From the NCBI GenBank assembly GCA_963575645.1, contig OY754464.1, positions 9,548,001 through 9,612,000 of the forward strand: DNA of 64,000 nt, read 5' to 3'. The translations under genes and the position numbers were made by a program. Below are positions 20,655 through 32,324 of this stretch, piece after piece (position 1 is the first letter of the stretch; every line of letters starts with the position of its first letter). The stretch is from Xanthostigma xanthostigma (Eukaryota; Arthropoda; Insecta; Raphidioptera; Raphidiidae). Under the pieces are notes generated by a model. The model had not been told where the DNA came from. It saw only the letters and a list, made by a program, of their open reading frames with translations, and ran no database searches.

Positions 20655-21148
20655 CAGTTGTAAACTCCATTTAACGTCACTCGATATGACGACAAACTCC
20701 TTAAAACGTCGAAATTACTTAACTCTAGTTGGTTTACCTTCTTGCTCATACAAAGATACACTCTAAATAACGACACACCCACTCTAAATAACGACAAAAA
20801 TACATCATTAAGCAATAAACAGTACTTGTTTGTTATTTTGTTGCTTTGTTGTCGGCACCATGCGTACCGAAGATTCTAATAAATTCGTTCTTTCGTTTGT
20901 TGGGATTTGTTGATCAGGCAAAAATGACAGACTATACCTACCCAATTAGCATTGTAAATTGTAATTTGTGATAGTATGAATGTGTGTTGGTCAGTTGTAA
21001 ATTTTATATAGGTACCTATTATGAGTAAATACATATAATACAGTAAACAAATATTAATGGATTATTTCTTCTCTCCGTTTAACGACAATTCTCAATAACG
21101 CCACAAAGTGCACAGTCCCTTGAGTGTCGCTATATAGAGTTTACACTG
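20655..21148. mobile_element. pogo/Tc1-mariner-type MITE
   Basis: The ends CAGTTGTAAACTCCATTTA and (reverse) CAGTGTAAACTCTATATAG form an inverted pair starting CAGT, with subterminal ACGTCACTC/GACACTC blocks as in pogo-like MITEs. TA lies before the left end. Minus-strand frames inside it are not genes. Confidence 0.6.
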
Positions 21149-21780
21149 AAAATCAAACGATATTAATTTCTTAGCGTTTTTAAGAGAAACGGTTTTTTCT
21201 TATTCCTTTTTTCACTAAGGTAACCTTGCAATTACATTTTTTATCAGGTTTTACTTTAACATTAATTAATAAAACTTTTAACTTAGTATAAATAATTATT
21301 ACCCAGAACCAGTACAAATGTGTGCGTGTGACTTGCGCAGCCCATTAGCTGTCAAATTTTGATCTTGGACAAATGGCGCCAGATTTGAACAATTTCTAAA
21401 AATTGACATTCGTTAGATCACTAGCACGTATTAGAAAAAGATTATTGCGAACTTGTATGTAGAGATATGTACGTTGATACAATGTCTTTTAGATATGTAC
21501 ATATTATTATTATTAGTGTATTAGGGGAATTGTACTGGATGTGGTTTGAATACAGTGGTCAAACATAACACTAATGATGTGTGAAGTCTTCATTCTTTTG
21601 TTATTATGATAGCAATACCCTGCTATTTAGGTGTAGGATATCTGTGACCATCGGGCAAAAACGCTTATGTCGAATAAAAGAAGATTAACGACCACTAAAT
21701 TATCCAGTTTATGGAGACTATTATTACAGCCCCGGATCTACGATTTTTTCGAACCGGGGCAGAAACTTGATAAATGCGCC
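21149..21780. other. Unassigned DNA
   Basis: Contains TATCTGTGACCATCGGGCAA near 21638, which has a relative near 62972. No gene recognised. Confidence 0.4.
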
Positions 21781-21789
21781 AAGCAGATT

Positions 21790-22100
21790 GAGTAAATCAT
21801 AGGCTAATATATAGCCTAAAGGCCCATTCTAAATAGGTACCTACTGGTGAAAAAAATTGTAAAAACTGATGACTAGTTTCGGAGATGACCTTTTACATCA
21901 AAACTTACAAACTTTACCTCTTTATTATATTAGTACTAGCGGTCCGTCCCGGTTTCACCCGGGTGTGATAGATACAAAATGTATTTCGTTTGCGTCTGAA
22001 TTAATAGCTTTCAGCAAATCACGTTAAAATAAAAGCACTTTTCGGGGAGACCGGTGTCAATCTACAAATTCGTGCGAAGCCGGAAAGGGCCGTTAGTAAT
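21790..22100 (-). mobile_element. Helitron B end fragments, tail to head
   Basis: The 5' terminal block of a Helitron (minus strand, ...ACTTTACCTCTTTATTATATT) is joined at 21934 to the 3' terminal CTAG/hairpin block of another copy (ACTAGCGGTCCGTCCCGG). The same join occurs at about 60112. The right part is scrambled. Confidence 0.45.
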
Positions 22101-22243
22101 TAATAATTAAAGAAAATTACAAATTGACATTTACAGAATGAATATTTATAATTTCTAAGAGATTTACCCCGTTGCAGCTCTTCGTCAGATGAAAATAATT
22201 CATTCTCCCGTGCGTAGGTACAGAAGTCAAGAGCTTAGATATG

Positions 22244-22282
22244 GGGGGCAAAGGGGGTAATTACCCCCCACCCCCCGGACCA
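22244..22282. repeat. G-run/C-run hairpin
   Basis: GGGGGTAATTACCCCC is a perfect palindrome flanked by further G and C runs; it could fold as a hairpin or a G-rich structure. Confidence 0.5.
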
Positions 22283-22328
22283 TAATAATTAAAAATAAAC
22301 AAATCTTTGATTAACGTCTGAATAGACT

Positions 22329-22732
22329 CTTCAATAAATAAAATTATCGAACAATTTTTCAGACAATATATTAACAAAAAAATATATAATTAATACATAA
22401 ACTTTTCGATCCTGATTTGGATCTTCTTCAGAACTGATCTAAAAATATAAAAAGTAATTAATAGTTAGTTTCTATTTATTTTTAATGAAATTCGTAAAAG
22501 ATTGTTTAATATTAGGTATTATTAAAATAATTATTTTTTCAATATTTGAATATTAAAAAATCTTTCACGAATTTCATTAAAAATAAATGGAAACTAAATA
22601 TTAATTACTTTTTCTACTTTTAGATCAGTTCTGAAGAAGATCCAAATCCAGATCGAAACGTTAATGTATTAATTATATATTTTTTTGTTATATTGTCTGA
22701 AAAATTGGTCGATAATTTTATTTATTGAATAA
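22329..22732. mobile_element. Palindromic Penelope-like repeat, family W copy A
   Basis: Left and right halves are inverted copies; the outer ends read TCAATAAATAAAATTATCG and its reverse. Each half carries a hammerhead-like core. Other copies: 39941-40339, 41689-41951, 46760-47156, 47581-47708. No reverse transcriptase is present. Confidence 0.6.
22630..22663 (+). ncRNA. Hammerhead-ribozyme-like core, W copy A right arm
   Basis: CTGAAGA, stem GATC/GATC around CCAAATCCA, then GAAACGTT. The core order matches a type I hammerhead; GTT is an allowed NUH cleavage triplet. The left arm (22401-22431, minus) is a decayed mate. Confidence 0.45.
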
Positions 22733-22735
22733 AAA

Positions 22736-23396
22736 ATAAAACTGAAAATATTACGAATACCTAACTATAAAATAATATTTAGACCAGATTGCAACAGCGT
22801 ATAAATACAATGTGGCGAATTTGTAAAAATTAGTTCGGAATTAATATTTTGCTTGACACCTTCTTTCGTGAGTATTCTTGTATGATATTACAAAAACTTA
22901 AAAAAAATATTGATATTTTTGCTTTACCCCACTGCCCCAGAAAAAAACCTACGCCCTTAAAAGAAGTTTCAGTAAAAAAAACGTAAAATTCAATATACTT
23001 AAGCGGTTTTGTTTTGGACCACAGATATAAGTAGCATAGGTGTTAACTACCCTAGTACAAGTTGAACTGCTGCACGGCACCACATCATACAAACTCGACA
23101 GTCGACCCTGTCTGACGAGTATTCATCATTGTCAAGTTTCTTCTTTTTTTTTGTAACCGAAATCATTCTGACATTATTTTTGTGAAGAATATTTAGTCAT
23201 AGATTTTGATGAGAACACTAACTGATCACTGATCAGATAATACATACATTTATTTAAACAGTTTGCTAGTCGCTTCGGGGTTGGCGTCAAATTAAAATTT
23301 TAAATCGGTACTAATAAATTGAATTTTTTAAATTACAAATACATACTATGCCATCATAAATACAAAATTTCGCATAAAGAAATAAATAGTAGGTAT
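22736..23396. other. Unassigned AT-rich DNA
   Basis: No gene, paralogue or structured RNA recognised. Confidence 0.4.
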
Positions 23397-23700
23397 ACAA
23401 CACCACAAGGACCGAAAGTTTGATACCTTACACTGCGTGTCATGATGCCCGTTCGCCTCGGGCATCATGGTGCGCAGTGTAAGGTATCAAACTTATACGT
23501 GGTCGTAAGTACGCTTTTTAAATACATTAATTAATTAATTACATAAAAATACAGATAAATTCCAAGCAAGCAGCTTTGAGGTTATACGTAAAAACACAAA
23601 TGACAACTGTTCGCGACTATTAGCTAAAATGTAATCGAGTTGCTATGGAAACGACATCTAAACAACAGTTGATAGGCGATTTTTTCATTACTGCCGCCCG
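23397..23700. repeat. Repeat family V, copy 2
   Basis: Aligns with 81-405. It includes a near-perfect hairpin (23418-23492) and the X-box-like motif at 23639-23652. Confidence 0.6.
23418..23492 (+). ncRNA. Pre-miRNA-sized hairpin in repeat V
   Basis: A 34-bp stem (23418-23451 with 23459-23492) and 7-base loop TTCGCCT. The only three non-Watson-Crick positions would be G-U pairs in RNA. Whether it is transcribed is unknown. Confidence 0.4.
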
Positions 23701-23939
23701 AATTCATATACGTACGTCATGTAGGTATGAATGTTAGACTTTCTGCCTTATGATGCTGAAAGTATGTACTTTCGATCGAGGTATGAAAAAAATAAAATTT
23801 TGCAAGTAAAATGGTGTACGTGTGTTCGTAATTCTTCTCCTCCTAAACGACTTGATCAATTTCTAGGAATATTTTTGCACTTATGGGGTTATCTGAATGG
23901 TTCTTAATTATAGTTGACCCTGGTAAGCGATGCAGTTGT

Positions 23940-24700
23940 CGAGATCCAAAAATCCCGCTACAAAAAAAAAAATTTCAAAAAAATCTGGAAGTTATTGTTT
24001 TCACCCCGATTTTCGAAAATCGAGTTTTCTCCAGATCTCGACGTTTTGAGGTCCTAGGAAGCTATTCTGACAATTTTGGCGATGATGTCCGTAGGGCTGT
24101 ATCATGTAAGTGTATTTGTGTATGCAAACCTTTTATATCTTTTGAACGGAGTGTCCGATTGAAACGTGGTTTGCTTGCATCTGACGGGATCTTGCTGAAC
24201 TTAGATTTCCCGGAAATTTGGAATGATTCGGCCTAATAAATTTTGAGAAATCTCAAAAATACAACTTTTAAACATTTTTAGAAATTTGTTTTTTTGGAAT
24301 ATTTTCGAAATTACTAGACCGATTAATTTCAAAATATAATCAGCTCTTTTCCTTAAAGAACTGCGTCGATTTCCGCAAACCACATCAAAATCGGTTCATT
24401 TGTTCATGAGATATCGTGAACGAAAAATTCGTAAAATAGTGTTTTTTTTTAAATTACTCGTAAAATTCTTATCAGATCGATTTTTTGTAATAAATTACTT
24501 TCTTAGGTTAAAAAAACTGCGTCGATCACCGCAAATCGCATCAAAATCGGTTTATTTGTTCACGAGATATCGTGAACGAAAAAATCGTAAGAAAGCGTTT
24601 TTTTTTTTGAGCTCGAAGAGCTAAAAAATTAACTTCTAGCTATGTTTTATATATTTTTGAGCGTTTTCAACTCGAAAATAGCGAGAAGTTTCAGGGATGG
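23940..24700. repeat. Repeat family F, copy 1
   Basis: Shares with 48617-49690 the block TTTCACCCCGATTTTCGAAA, a TGATGTCCGTAGGGCTGTAT block and internal units containing CACGAGATATCGTG. Two units of about 159 bp here (near 24360 and 24519), against four in copy 2. The 117-residue frame at 23883-24236 lies over this repeat and is not convincing as a gene. Confidence 0.65.
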
Positions 24701-24870
24701 CCTGCAAGGTCAAACTTTTTTTTTTAATATTCTGATCAATTTTTTTTTTATTTTTTTGGATCTCTTATATAAAAAACATTTAATTCCAAATTTTCTCAGC
24801 ACCTCCCAAGATTTTTTAATTCAATAATTTTTTCACAATGATCAAATTTACACTATCAAAAAAAGATCTG

Positions 24871-25095
24871 TAGTATTGAGGCAAAGATTGTAAGTTTTGA
24901 TTTAGGAGGTAGGTAATCTCCGAAACTACTCACCCGATTTCAAAATTTTTCCACCAAAATTTAGAATTGACCATCAGGATGGACATAGGCTATATATTAT
25001 CGCGTTAAAATAAAAATTTTTGGCATCGTAAGTCGACAAAAAAACTGTGGCAATCTACAAATACAGCGAAGCCGGACCGCGGGCCACCAGTACAT
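24871..25095 (+). mobile_element. Helitron B fragment
   Basis: Has the 5'-type block GTAAGTTTTGATTTAGGAGG...TAATCTCCGAAACTAC and a 3'-type GCGAAGCCGGACCGC ending near CAGTA. Compare 59869-60112 on the minus strand. Decayed. Confidence 0.45.
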
Positions 25096-25096
25096 A

Positions 25097-25667
25097 ATAA
25101 AAAATAGAGATAAATACACGCACAAGACACGTAATGTGCGATGGTACAACGAAATGTCGTTTATTAAAATATCTAACAATAAATAATTGCTATTCATTGG
25201 TCTGTCACAACAGTTATAAAGCATGATGTGACGATGACGACGACTATATCGTCAGTCCGGTTATTTGTTGGGCGAGTGGCCGAGTGCCTTGTTTTGTCCC
25301 CGACGCGAGAATGTGTTGGTGCATATTATGTATCTTTCAGAGAACGTGCTTTCCACAGCATCCGTAGGACACCTGAGATAATAAATGACAGTCGTCAACA
25401 ATAGGTGCGTAACAATACGTAAAGAGTTGCGCTTGTATTGATTAATAACTACGCAATGTTATGTATTCAGCGACATTTTACACAAAAATACGGCACCGAT
25501 AAATAAGCATTTGTGCTCAAAAATAACAACTGTTCAAAATAATTAAATTGTACTGTATTCAAGAGTTCTTTTAACTGGTTACGCATTCATGACAATTTCA
25601 GATGAAGCATACAATAATAGTGTAATTTCTAATAATATTTAATAGCGCGAGATCCGGTATTAAAATA
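25097..25667. other. Unassigned DNA
   Basis: Moderately GC-rich around 25230-25330, but no convincing frame or promoter. No window paralogue seen. Confidence 0.4.
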
Positions 25668-25669
25668 TA

Positions 25670-26357
25670 CAGCGTGTCCACGCAAGTTCTTTACAAATCG
25701 AATTTTTTTTTATTAATTATTGGAGCAAAAATTTTTTTCTGTGGAAAAGTTCTGCTTCGTCCAAAACCTCTAAAACACCAAAGAAAATTTTTGTCGGCCG
25801 AAAGTTATACGAGGGAAATCAAAAAGTTTTATTTTACTAAAGCCAGATCACCCGATTTGACACCCCTAGATTATTTCCTCTGGGACTATCTAAAGAAAAT
25901 GGTGTACTCTGAAAGACCTTTTCAAGATATTGATCAATTGGAAAGGATTATCACCGAAAACATCCATCAAATTCCTTCTACAATGATTCGAAATTCAGTG
26001 AGTCAGTGACGGATTTTGGAAGGAGAACCGTTCTTTGTATGGAGAGAGATGAAGGATATGTTGAATTCTGATTTATAATTATGAATAAATAATTACTTAG
26101 AAGTTAGTTATGTTATTATTTTGAATTAAATTTGATAATGTAACTAATTGTACGAAAATCTTGAATATCACAGATAATTTTTATTTTTAGTCAAATAAAA
26201 CTTTTTGATTTCCCTCGTATAACTTTAGGCCGAAGAAAATTTTCTTTGGTGTTTTAGAGATTTTGGACGAAGCAGAACTTTTCCACAAAAAAAAATTTTT
26301 GCTTCTATAATTAACAAAAAAAAATTCCATTTGTAAAGAACTTCCGTGGACACGCTG
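25670..26357 (+). mobile_element. Deleted mariner-like transposon
   Basis: 688 bp with ends CAGCGTGTCC and GGACACGCTG and TA on each side (25668-25669, 26358-26359). The inverted repeats are long, extending beyond 100 bp through a GTTATACGAGGGAAATC block. The centre holds the C-terminal part of a Tc1/mariner transposase. A large internal deletion has removed the rest. Confidence 0.8.
25845..26079 (+). pseudogene. Mariner transposase C-terminal remnant
   Basis: Reads SPDLTPLDYFLWDYLKKMVY and then QLERIITENIHQIP. SPDLTPLDYFLW is the hallmark around the last catalytic acidic residue of mariner transposases. A TGA at 26007-26009 interrupts the frame, after which it continues RILEGEPFFVWREMK to TAA at 26077-26079. 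The N-terminal DNA-binding domain and first catalytic aspartates are absent, so it is a dead gene. A longer frame from 25674 runs through the inverted repeat and does not mark the true start. Confidence 0.7.
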
Positions 26358-26394
26358 TATAGCTTCATCTGTTATTTGACGATGACAAAGATTA

Positions 26395-26992
26395 AATTTA
26401 TACTAATATATAAAGCTGAAGAGTTTGTTTGTTTGAACGCGCTAATCTCAGGAACTACTGGTTCAAATTGAAAAAAAATATTTTTGTTGGATAGCCCATT
26501 TATCGAGGAAGGCTATAAGACTATATAATATCACGCTACGACCATTAGAAGCGGAGCATTAATGAAAAATGTTGCAAAATGTATCTCAAAAATAAGCTTC
26601 TATTCATTTGAAATGCACTAACTAAATATACTCATATTAACGTTGTGAGTACACAACCCCGGCAGGCTCAATCGGTAGAGCATGCGACTGTCAATATCAG
26701 GGTCGTGGGTTCGAGCCCCACGTTGGGCGAATATATTTTTATTTTTTATTTTCTACATTGCTTTCTTCTAAGGCTTACATTTAAATTTATTTTGATTTCA
26801 TTTAATTAATTAAAAAAAAAATTATTAGTTATAAAAGTATAAATACTGCTTTTTATCGACAAAAACTTTTTGATCATCATGAAATTTGGACACAACATTC
26901 ATTTCGGTAAACTAAGATGAATGAGTGTACTCATGTTCCTCCCTTCCCCATTCGTTCTTTTACACCCGGGTGAAACCGGACGGGACCGCTAG
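26395..26992 (+). mobile_element. Helitron A1, carrying a tRNA-Lys-like sequence
   Basis: Opens with the Helitron A 5' sequence (ATACTAATATATAAAGC; the first TC is altered) and ends in a GC-rich hairpin (ACCCGGGTGAAACCGG...) and CTAG, followed by T. The uninterrupted foldback arm shows the insertion point. Non-coding except for the tRNA-like unit. Confidence 0.8.
26657..26729 (+). tRNA. tRNA-Lys-derived sequence in Helitron A1 (degenerate)
   Basis: 73 nt aligning to eukaryotic tRNA-Lys(CUU): the A-box-like region GGCTCAATCGGTAGAGC and B box GGTTCGAGCCC are kept. The anticodon loop reads CTGTCAA, so the anticodon would be GUC (Asp), and the anticodon stem has two mismatches. The 3' half is much better kept than the 5' acceptor strand. 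A T-rich stretch follows at once, a possible Pol III terminator. Unlikely to be a working tRNA; it looks like a tRNA gene captured and amplified by the Helitron. Confidence 0.6.
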
Positions 26993-27665
26993 TGTTAGAT
27001 ATACCTACATTGATAAATCGCACATGGGTTGCCAAGCTAAATAGCGTACCGATGCTGTTAAATTAAATAAATTCTAATTATCTTTTTTGGATCAACTTCT
27101 CCAATTTGTTAATCATAAAAATCGAGCCTAAGATGAGAGAATGTGACACAAATAAAATATTAACAACACAAATAAACTCAAAGTACACAGCTGCACAACT
27201 ATTTACAAGGTATGTTTAAGTGGATGATCTATATTTATGTATAGAATCAAAAGTATATTTCAATTCATTGTGTCATATTCTCTCATTTTAGGCTCGATTT
27301 TGATGATTAACAAATCGGGGAATAGTTGATCCAAAAAAGGCAATTAGAATTTATTTAATTTAACAGCATCGGTACGCGTTTTAGCTAGCCAAACCATGTA
27401 CGATTTATCAATATATTATCTAACATATAAACTTTGTCATCACCAAATAACAGATGAGGGTACCTATATATAAAGCTAGTCCCGGATCTTGGACTATAAG
27501 TAGGTATTAAATTTAATATAAACAATTTTTTTTAATTTTTTGACTTAGTACTTAATCATCTGACCCATATATGTATATATATAAAAAAATATTTTTCAAG
27601 GTTATTATTTTTAAGTTTATTTTTATTGTAAATTAATATAAAATGTTTTTGTAAATACAGAATCT

Positions 27666-27702
27666 CTGAAGATGGCAAAAAAACCTTTTTGCCGAAACGT
27701 TA
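27666..27702 (+). ncRNA. Hammerhead-ribozyme-like core, lone
   Basis: CTGAAGA, then a strong stem TGGCAAAAA/TTTTTGCC with loop AACC, then GAAACGTTA. Upstream ATCT and downstream AGAT can form stem I. The sequence around it looks like a Penelope-like 3' region but has no coding sequence. Confidence 0.5.
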
Positions 27703-27764
27703 GATATATATACCTATAAAAACAAAAATATCAAAAGTACGGTATTTATTTGATCAATAAGATG

Positions 27765-29102
27765 ATAAGCTGCACTCTCCATCCAATCATTAAAAATAAT
27801 TTTGCACATCATTGGCGAGTACAGTCAGACTCGCCCATTTTTTTTAAATATATTTTTGAAATAGTAATACTTTTATTTTCAAATTTTTTATCATTATATA
27901 ATTATAATTATCTACTCGATTAAACGACTCGATACCCGCTCTCCCACCATTACCACTGTCGCTTCCACCATTTGTTTTCATTTACATTTTTTCAACTTGT
28001 TATATAAATACTATTATCAGAATATTGTATTGTCACCAAAACCACATAGAGCTGTAAAGTTTCACGGCGATACGACTTTTGGAAAATGGTGAAAATCAAG
28101 TTTCAAGATTTTTTACAAACAAAGATACAACAACAATATACAAATGAAGCTAACAAAAGTGTCTAAAGAAATAATTGATCGGCTCAACCGTATGCTGATA
28201 TCATTTTCCAATAAATGAGTTGTCAACCAGGCCTCTACACAAGAATTAGGTCTCCAGGTTAGGATCTTGAACGCTCTCCCTGCCTACCGCTTCAATTTTT
28301 GTCTTTTGGTCATCTCTCAGTTGATCAACCTGCCATAATAATAATAATTTACTATATGAATCATTGTCTATCTACTCAATGTGCGGTGAGTGAAGGCAAC
28401 AAAGCGTATCGAAAATATATCTGCGTTTCTTTCTTCGATGTAATTCCCTGATTTCTCCGATGATAGGATTGGTTGATGTACTTGCATTCAATCTGAATAA
28501 AGTATCTCTTTTTCTATGACGTTAACATGGGCGTACCCAGCTTTTGGCCCAGGAGGGGGCAAAATAGAAATTTCTTAAGCCGGGTCCCCTGTGCTTGTTT
28601 TTCCCTCCTGGATCCGCCAGTGCTTACGGCTTAAAAAAAGACAGAAGTATATGTTTGCACCCTAATGGTTCGATTGCGATTTTATTCCTATGCTCAGTAT
28701 AGAATAAAAGTATATGATATTGAGTAATTTTGTATTTACATCAATTTTTGGCCCTCAACGACGCTCTTCCTGCGAAGCCTACTGAATACCGTTCTAAAAC
28801 ATAATATAGTAGGTATAGGTACAATGGAGTTATTGTAAGCGATTAGCTCCAGTGCATATTGGCGACCCTTGTTATGAAACACGGCTTGCAAAACAAACAG
28901 AACAGTTAAGTGATGCTTGCTATTTTACTTTCAGCCCACGCAACACTTCCCAAAGCCTTTATAGCTGACAGCTAATATGTACAGTTGGTGTTACTTGACG
29001 GTTCAGCTTTCATAATAAAAATGTGCATAGCATCACAACCAAAAGATTAATAACTACTACAGTTTGGATGAAAAGTTTGGACAATAATAATAATATAGAG
29101 TA
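27765..29102. other. Unassigned DNA
   Basis: Includes degenerate repeat-like text (for example near 28030-28170 and 28540-28620), but nothing that could be assigned to a family or gene. Confidence 0.4.
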
Positions 29103-29752
29103 AGATCCCAGAGCCGCCAAACACAACCTATTTTTAAATAAATGAAACCTTACGTTTTGAGTAATGTTTTATGTACTTAGAACGCTTGGCGTACCTCCAT
29201 CATTGAGTCTGTGACAAATGAACAGGTACCAGGTGAGAAAGGTGAGTAAAAATAAGTCACTTAATTTAAATTTAAATGGCTGATATTTATATATGTTTTG
29301 TAAAATATCACTATAAATTAGTATCCAGTATTGCCAGTCACTTTCCGCTGACCACAACTTCTGACAGACGCTTTAAAGCTCAGAGAAAAATTAATGAACT
29401 TCACTTATTTTTAAATGCTTGATTTTTATATATGTTATTCAGACAACTATTACAAAATTATATTTCAACAGCCAGACAAATTGTAATGACCAAACATCCC
29501 CTCAGACGTAAAAAATAGTCATAAAGCTCTCGCGCTCATACTAACAGCTGACTATTTTTTACGTCTGGTGGGATGTTTAGTCATTAAATTAAGTGACTCT
29601 TATTTTTACTCACCTTTCTCACCTGGTACCTGTACATTTGTCACAGACTCAGTGATGGAGGTACGCCAAGCGTTCTAAGTACATAAAACACTACTCAAAA
29701 CGTAAGGCTTCATTTATTTAAAAATAAGTTGTGCCTGGCGGCTCTGGGATCT
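29103..29752. repeat. Foldback with a second hairpin inside
   Basis: Arms 29103-29260 and 29585-29752 are reverse complements, with ends AGATCCCAGAGCCGCC and its mirror. A second inverted repeat (about 29490-29530 with 29545-29587, around TATTTTTTACGTCTG) lies within. Probably a MITE; no TSD was confirmed. Confidence 0.75.
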
Positions 29753-31721
29753 TGGGCTAATAATGCGTTTAACGTCCGTTTCTCGACATTATGCGTCATA
29801 ACAGACGCCATTCGCACCATTACTATTTTCCATCTATCGCACTTCCCGTTATTTTCTACATTTTTCAACTTCAACTAATTAATAAGGATGATAACACGGT
29901 AAATTTTACCCCGCGTACTCGATGACCTGTAGTGTGTACAAAAAAAAGTTTGGGACAAAAGATGTCTTTTTTTGCCCGAAGAACTCGACCCATTTAAAAA
30001 AAATTGGGGTTGCCATTTAAAATTTAAAGTTACCCCCTGCCCTCCCATGGGGGCACCCTCTGGGGATGAATTTTTGTGACCAAAAAATACATTACAATGA
30101 ATTGAGTACCTTTCATTCGCAACATTTTTCAAAAAAACTTAATCTTTCCGAGATATTCAACCGTTCCGGGACTTTTGAAACACCGGTATAAAAATAAGAC
30201 AATTTTAGATATCACAAACCCCATTGAATTCAGATAATGGACAAGGAATTAAAATTCGTTTCCTGTGTGTTGATAAACTAAAATTTCGATTTTAATTTTG
30301 CTAACCAAATTAGCATCTTCAAGAAGCTGATTAAACCATTTGCAAGTATCTATCAGAATGAGTATGTCAATAGATAGACATAATCTTGATTTGGGCACGA
30401 TTTGGCCATGAAATAGATTATACGGAAGGACGATGACGTCAACATAATATCTGTGAGATCTTTTCATTACGGGTTCCATGACTCATCAATTAATGCATAA
30501 TTGGTAGATAGTAAGCAAGCATATTAATATGTACAACGAATAGATAATATTAATAACTAAATAATGCAGAAAAAGGATTCTAACTCACTAATCTTTCGTG
30601 TATATTATTATCTTTATATATAAAGTAAAGGGTGGTTTCCAATTTATTATACTGATTTTTTCGCAGGTGTACGTCTACTTTATAAAGTCTAGTAAAAATA
30701 TAAATCACCTATGGGCTATGTGCAAGGAGGCGGAGTTATAAATTTATCGATGCGAGAGTTTGTGGTGAGCACTAGAAGAAACTTAGAACTCAAATTTTCC
30801 GTATATGTCAGTAAGCGCTGTTTATTAAAAGTGAAAATAACTAAAATTTTATAGTTTTTTAATTACAAAGAAAACGTGGACAAAACTAGGCGATCTGGAA
30901 ATGTTTTTTGTATTCCGAGCTGTTGCGCTGATGGCGATTTAAGTAAAATAAAGATCATAAACGCCATAATTTAACGTTACGCTGTCAATTTAAACAAATT
31001 AATTATTTATATATTGTACGTCATAATTGATAAATAAATAATTCTCACGTACCTTTTATGTTATGCTATTTATATTATGGTTTACAAATCTGAATTTGAT
31101 TGTAGGTATATATAAATTTCCACATTGACACATCATGGCCAACTAAAATTTTTGACTTATCACCATAGAAACATGTCGCGATTACCATAAAAAGTAAGTT
31201 CAATAATTCTCTATTACCCACTAGCGGCGCTAGTAGGCTTTGTGCACACAGCCTATAGCTAAATCCGACAGTAAAGTGATGATTCAAGATGTTAGATCAT
31301 TAATCATTTTTTAAAAACCTATCTTTATTAAGTTGATTGCTGGAGTGAAAGGTGTTATTAAAAATTGTACTTGAACCATTATTTTACATTTTTTAATATC
31401 AATATCAATATTATATCAGTATCAGTATTCAGTTCATAAAAACTAATGTAAATAACAGGATATTTTAATACTACGTATCTATTTTTGATAGTAATTAATT
31501 CTTTTGTATATAAATTATATGACAGCTTATTTTATAAAATGTGCATTTCATCGATATATTAATCGAAACCTATGTATAAAAAGTATAACGGAGTGTCGGG
31601 AACTCTGTCTGTAAATTCTTTTTCTTATACTGATCTTTTAAGATTGTTTCTAGTTTGTACAAAAAAAGCTGTTAGTTCGTAAGACTGATATATTTCTACA
31701 AACATATCTACAGAGTGAATT
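29753..31721. other. Unassigned DNA, about 2 kb
   Basis: No coding frame above noise and no family seen elsewhere in the window. It may be old repeat or host intergenic or intronic sequence. Confidence 0.4.
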
Positions 31722-31757
31722 TTTAAAACACGCGTAATACCCTTTTATTTCGTAGAG

Positions 31758-32324
31758 CAACCTTTTGGCAAGCAAGGGCCACATAGTGGCAAATTGAAAT
31801 AAAGGCGGGCCGCACTTGTTCATAATTTTAATAATAGGTATTTGTGATATTAAAAATTCGAAAACATTTTATTTGAATTTTATTAAAAATTTACCTGAGA
31901 GCTTCAAAATAGAACTGTTCTTTAACAAAAATTAGTGTGACGTTTCAGGTTGTTTTTGAGTGGCTATTTGTTGTATCTTAGCTTCCAGGTTTGTAGTTGC
32001 AATTCGTACAATAGCTCTCAAATGCTGATATGTGAGACGAGAAGCATATTTATTTTTTCTGTAATTGAGAATCAAAAAGGTTTGTTCGCATAAGTACTAC
32101 CAAAAATTGTAATTAATTGCAGAGCAAACATTTTCAATTCGTCAAAATTAGATGGAAAACTGACATAAAATTTAACAAGATTGCAAAGAAAGAGTTTTTG
32201 AGAGTAGGTAATTAGATTGGAGATCAATCACGTTCATTTGTAATGACTAGGTATACATCCTCAATATCACAAGAAAAAGGATTTGTAAAAATTAATTTAA
32301 TTATTTATTTATTGCCGACCCCTG
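31758..32324 (-). mobile_element. Deleted hAT transposon
   Basis: An 8-bp duplication TCGTAGAG flanks it (31750-31757 and 32325-32332), diagnostic of hAT. The right end is the hAT-type tip CAGGGGTCGGCAA in reverse. The left end keeps CAACCTTTTGGCAAGCAAG but has lost its first bases. GGGCCACAT and GCGGGCCGCAC subterminal blocks are typical of this group. Confidence 0.75.
31930..32172 (-). pseudogene. hAT transposase C-terminal (dimerisation) remnant
   Basis: Minus-strand codons read FPSNFDELKMFALQLITIFGSTY, and in another frame LNYRKNKYASRLTYQHLRAI and IATTNLEAKIQQIA. This matches the C-terminal dimerisation region of hAT transposases of the GTF2IRD2/EPM2AIP1-like group (FGSTYxCEQ...KxKxRSRLTxxHL). 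The frame changes near 32085, and the catalytic core is gone. Confidence 0.6.

Larger units (their letters stand above)
26362..27463. repeat. Foldback element, interrupted by a Helitron
   Basis: The left arm (26362-26394 plus 26994-27132) and right arm (about 27265-27463) are reverse complements, with shared ends near ATCTGTTATTTG/CAAATAACAGAT. It abuts the mariner element. Helitron A1 lies inside the left arm, and the right arm gives the uninterrupted sequence. Confidence 0.65.

Noticed and set aside
23883-24236. 117-residue frame
   Set aside because: It lies across repeat F; copy 2 does not keep the frame, and no domain is visible.
26657-26729. Functional tRNA-Asp(GUC) gene
   Set aside because: The body is tRNA-Lys with a changed loop, the anticodon stem is broken, and it is part of a repeated Helitron.
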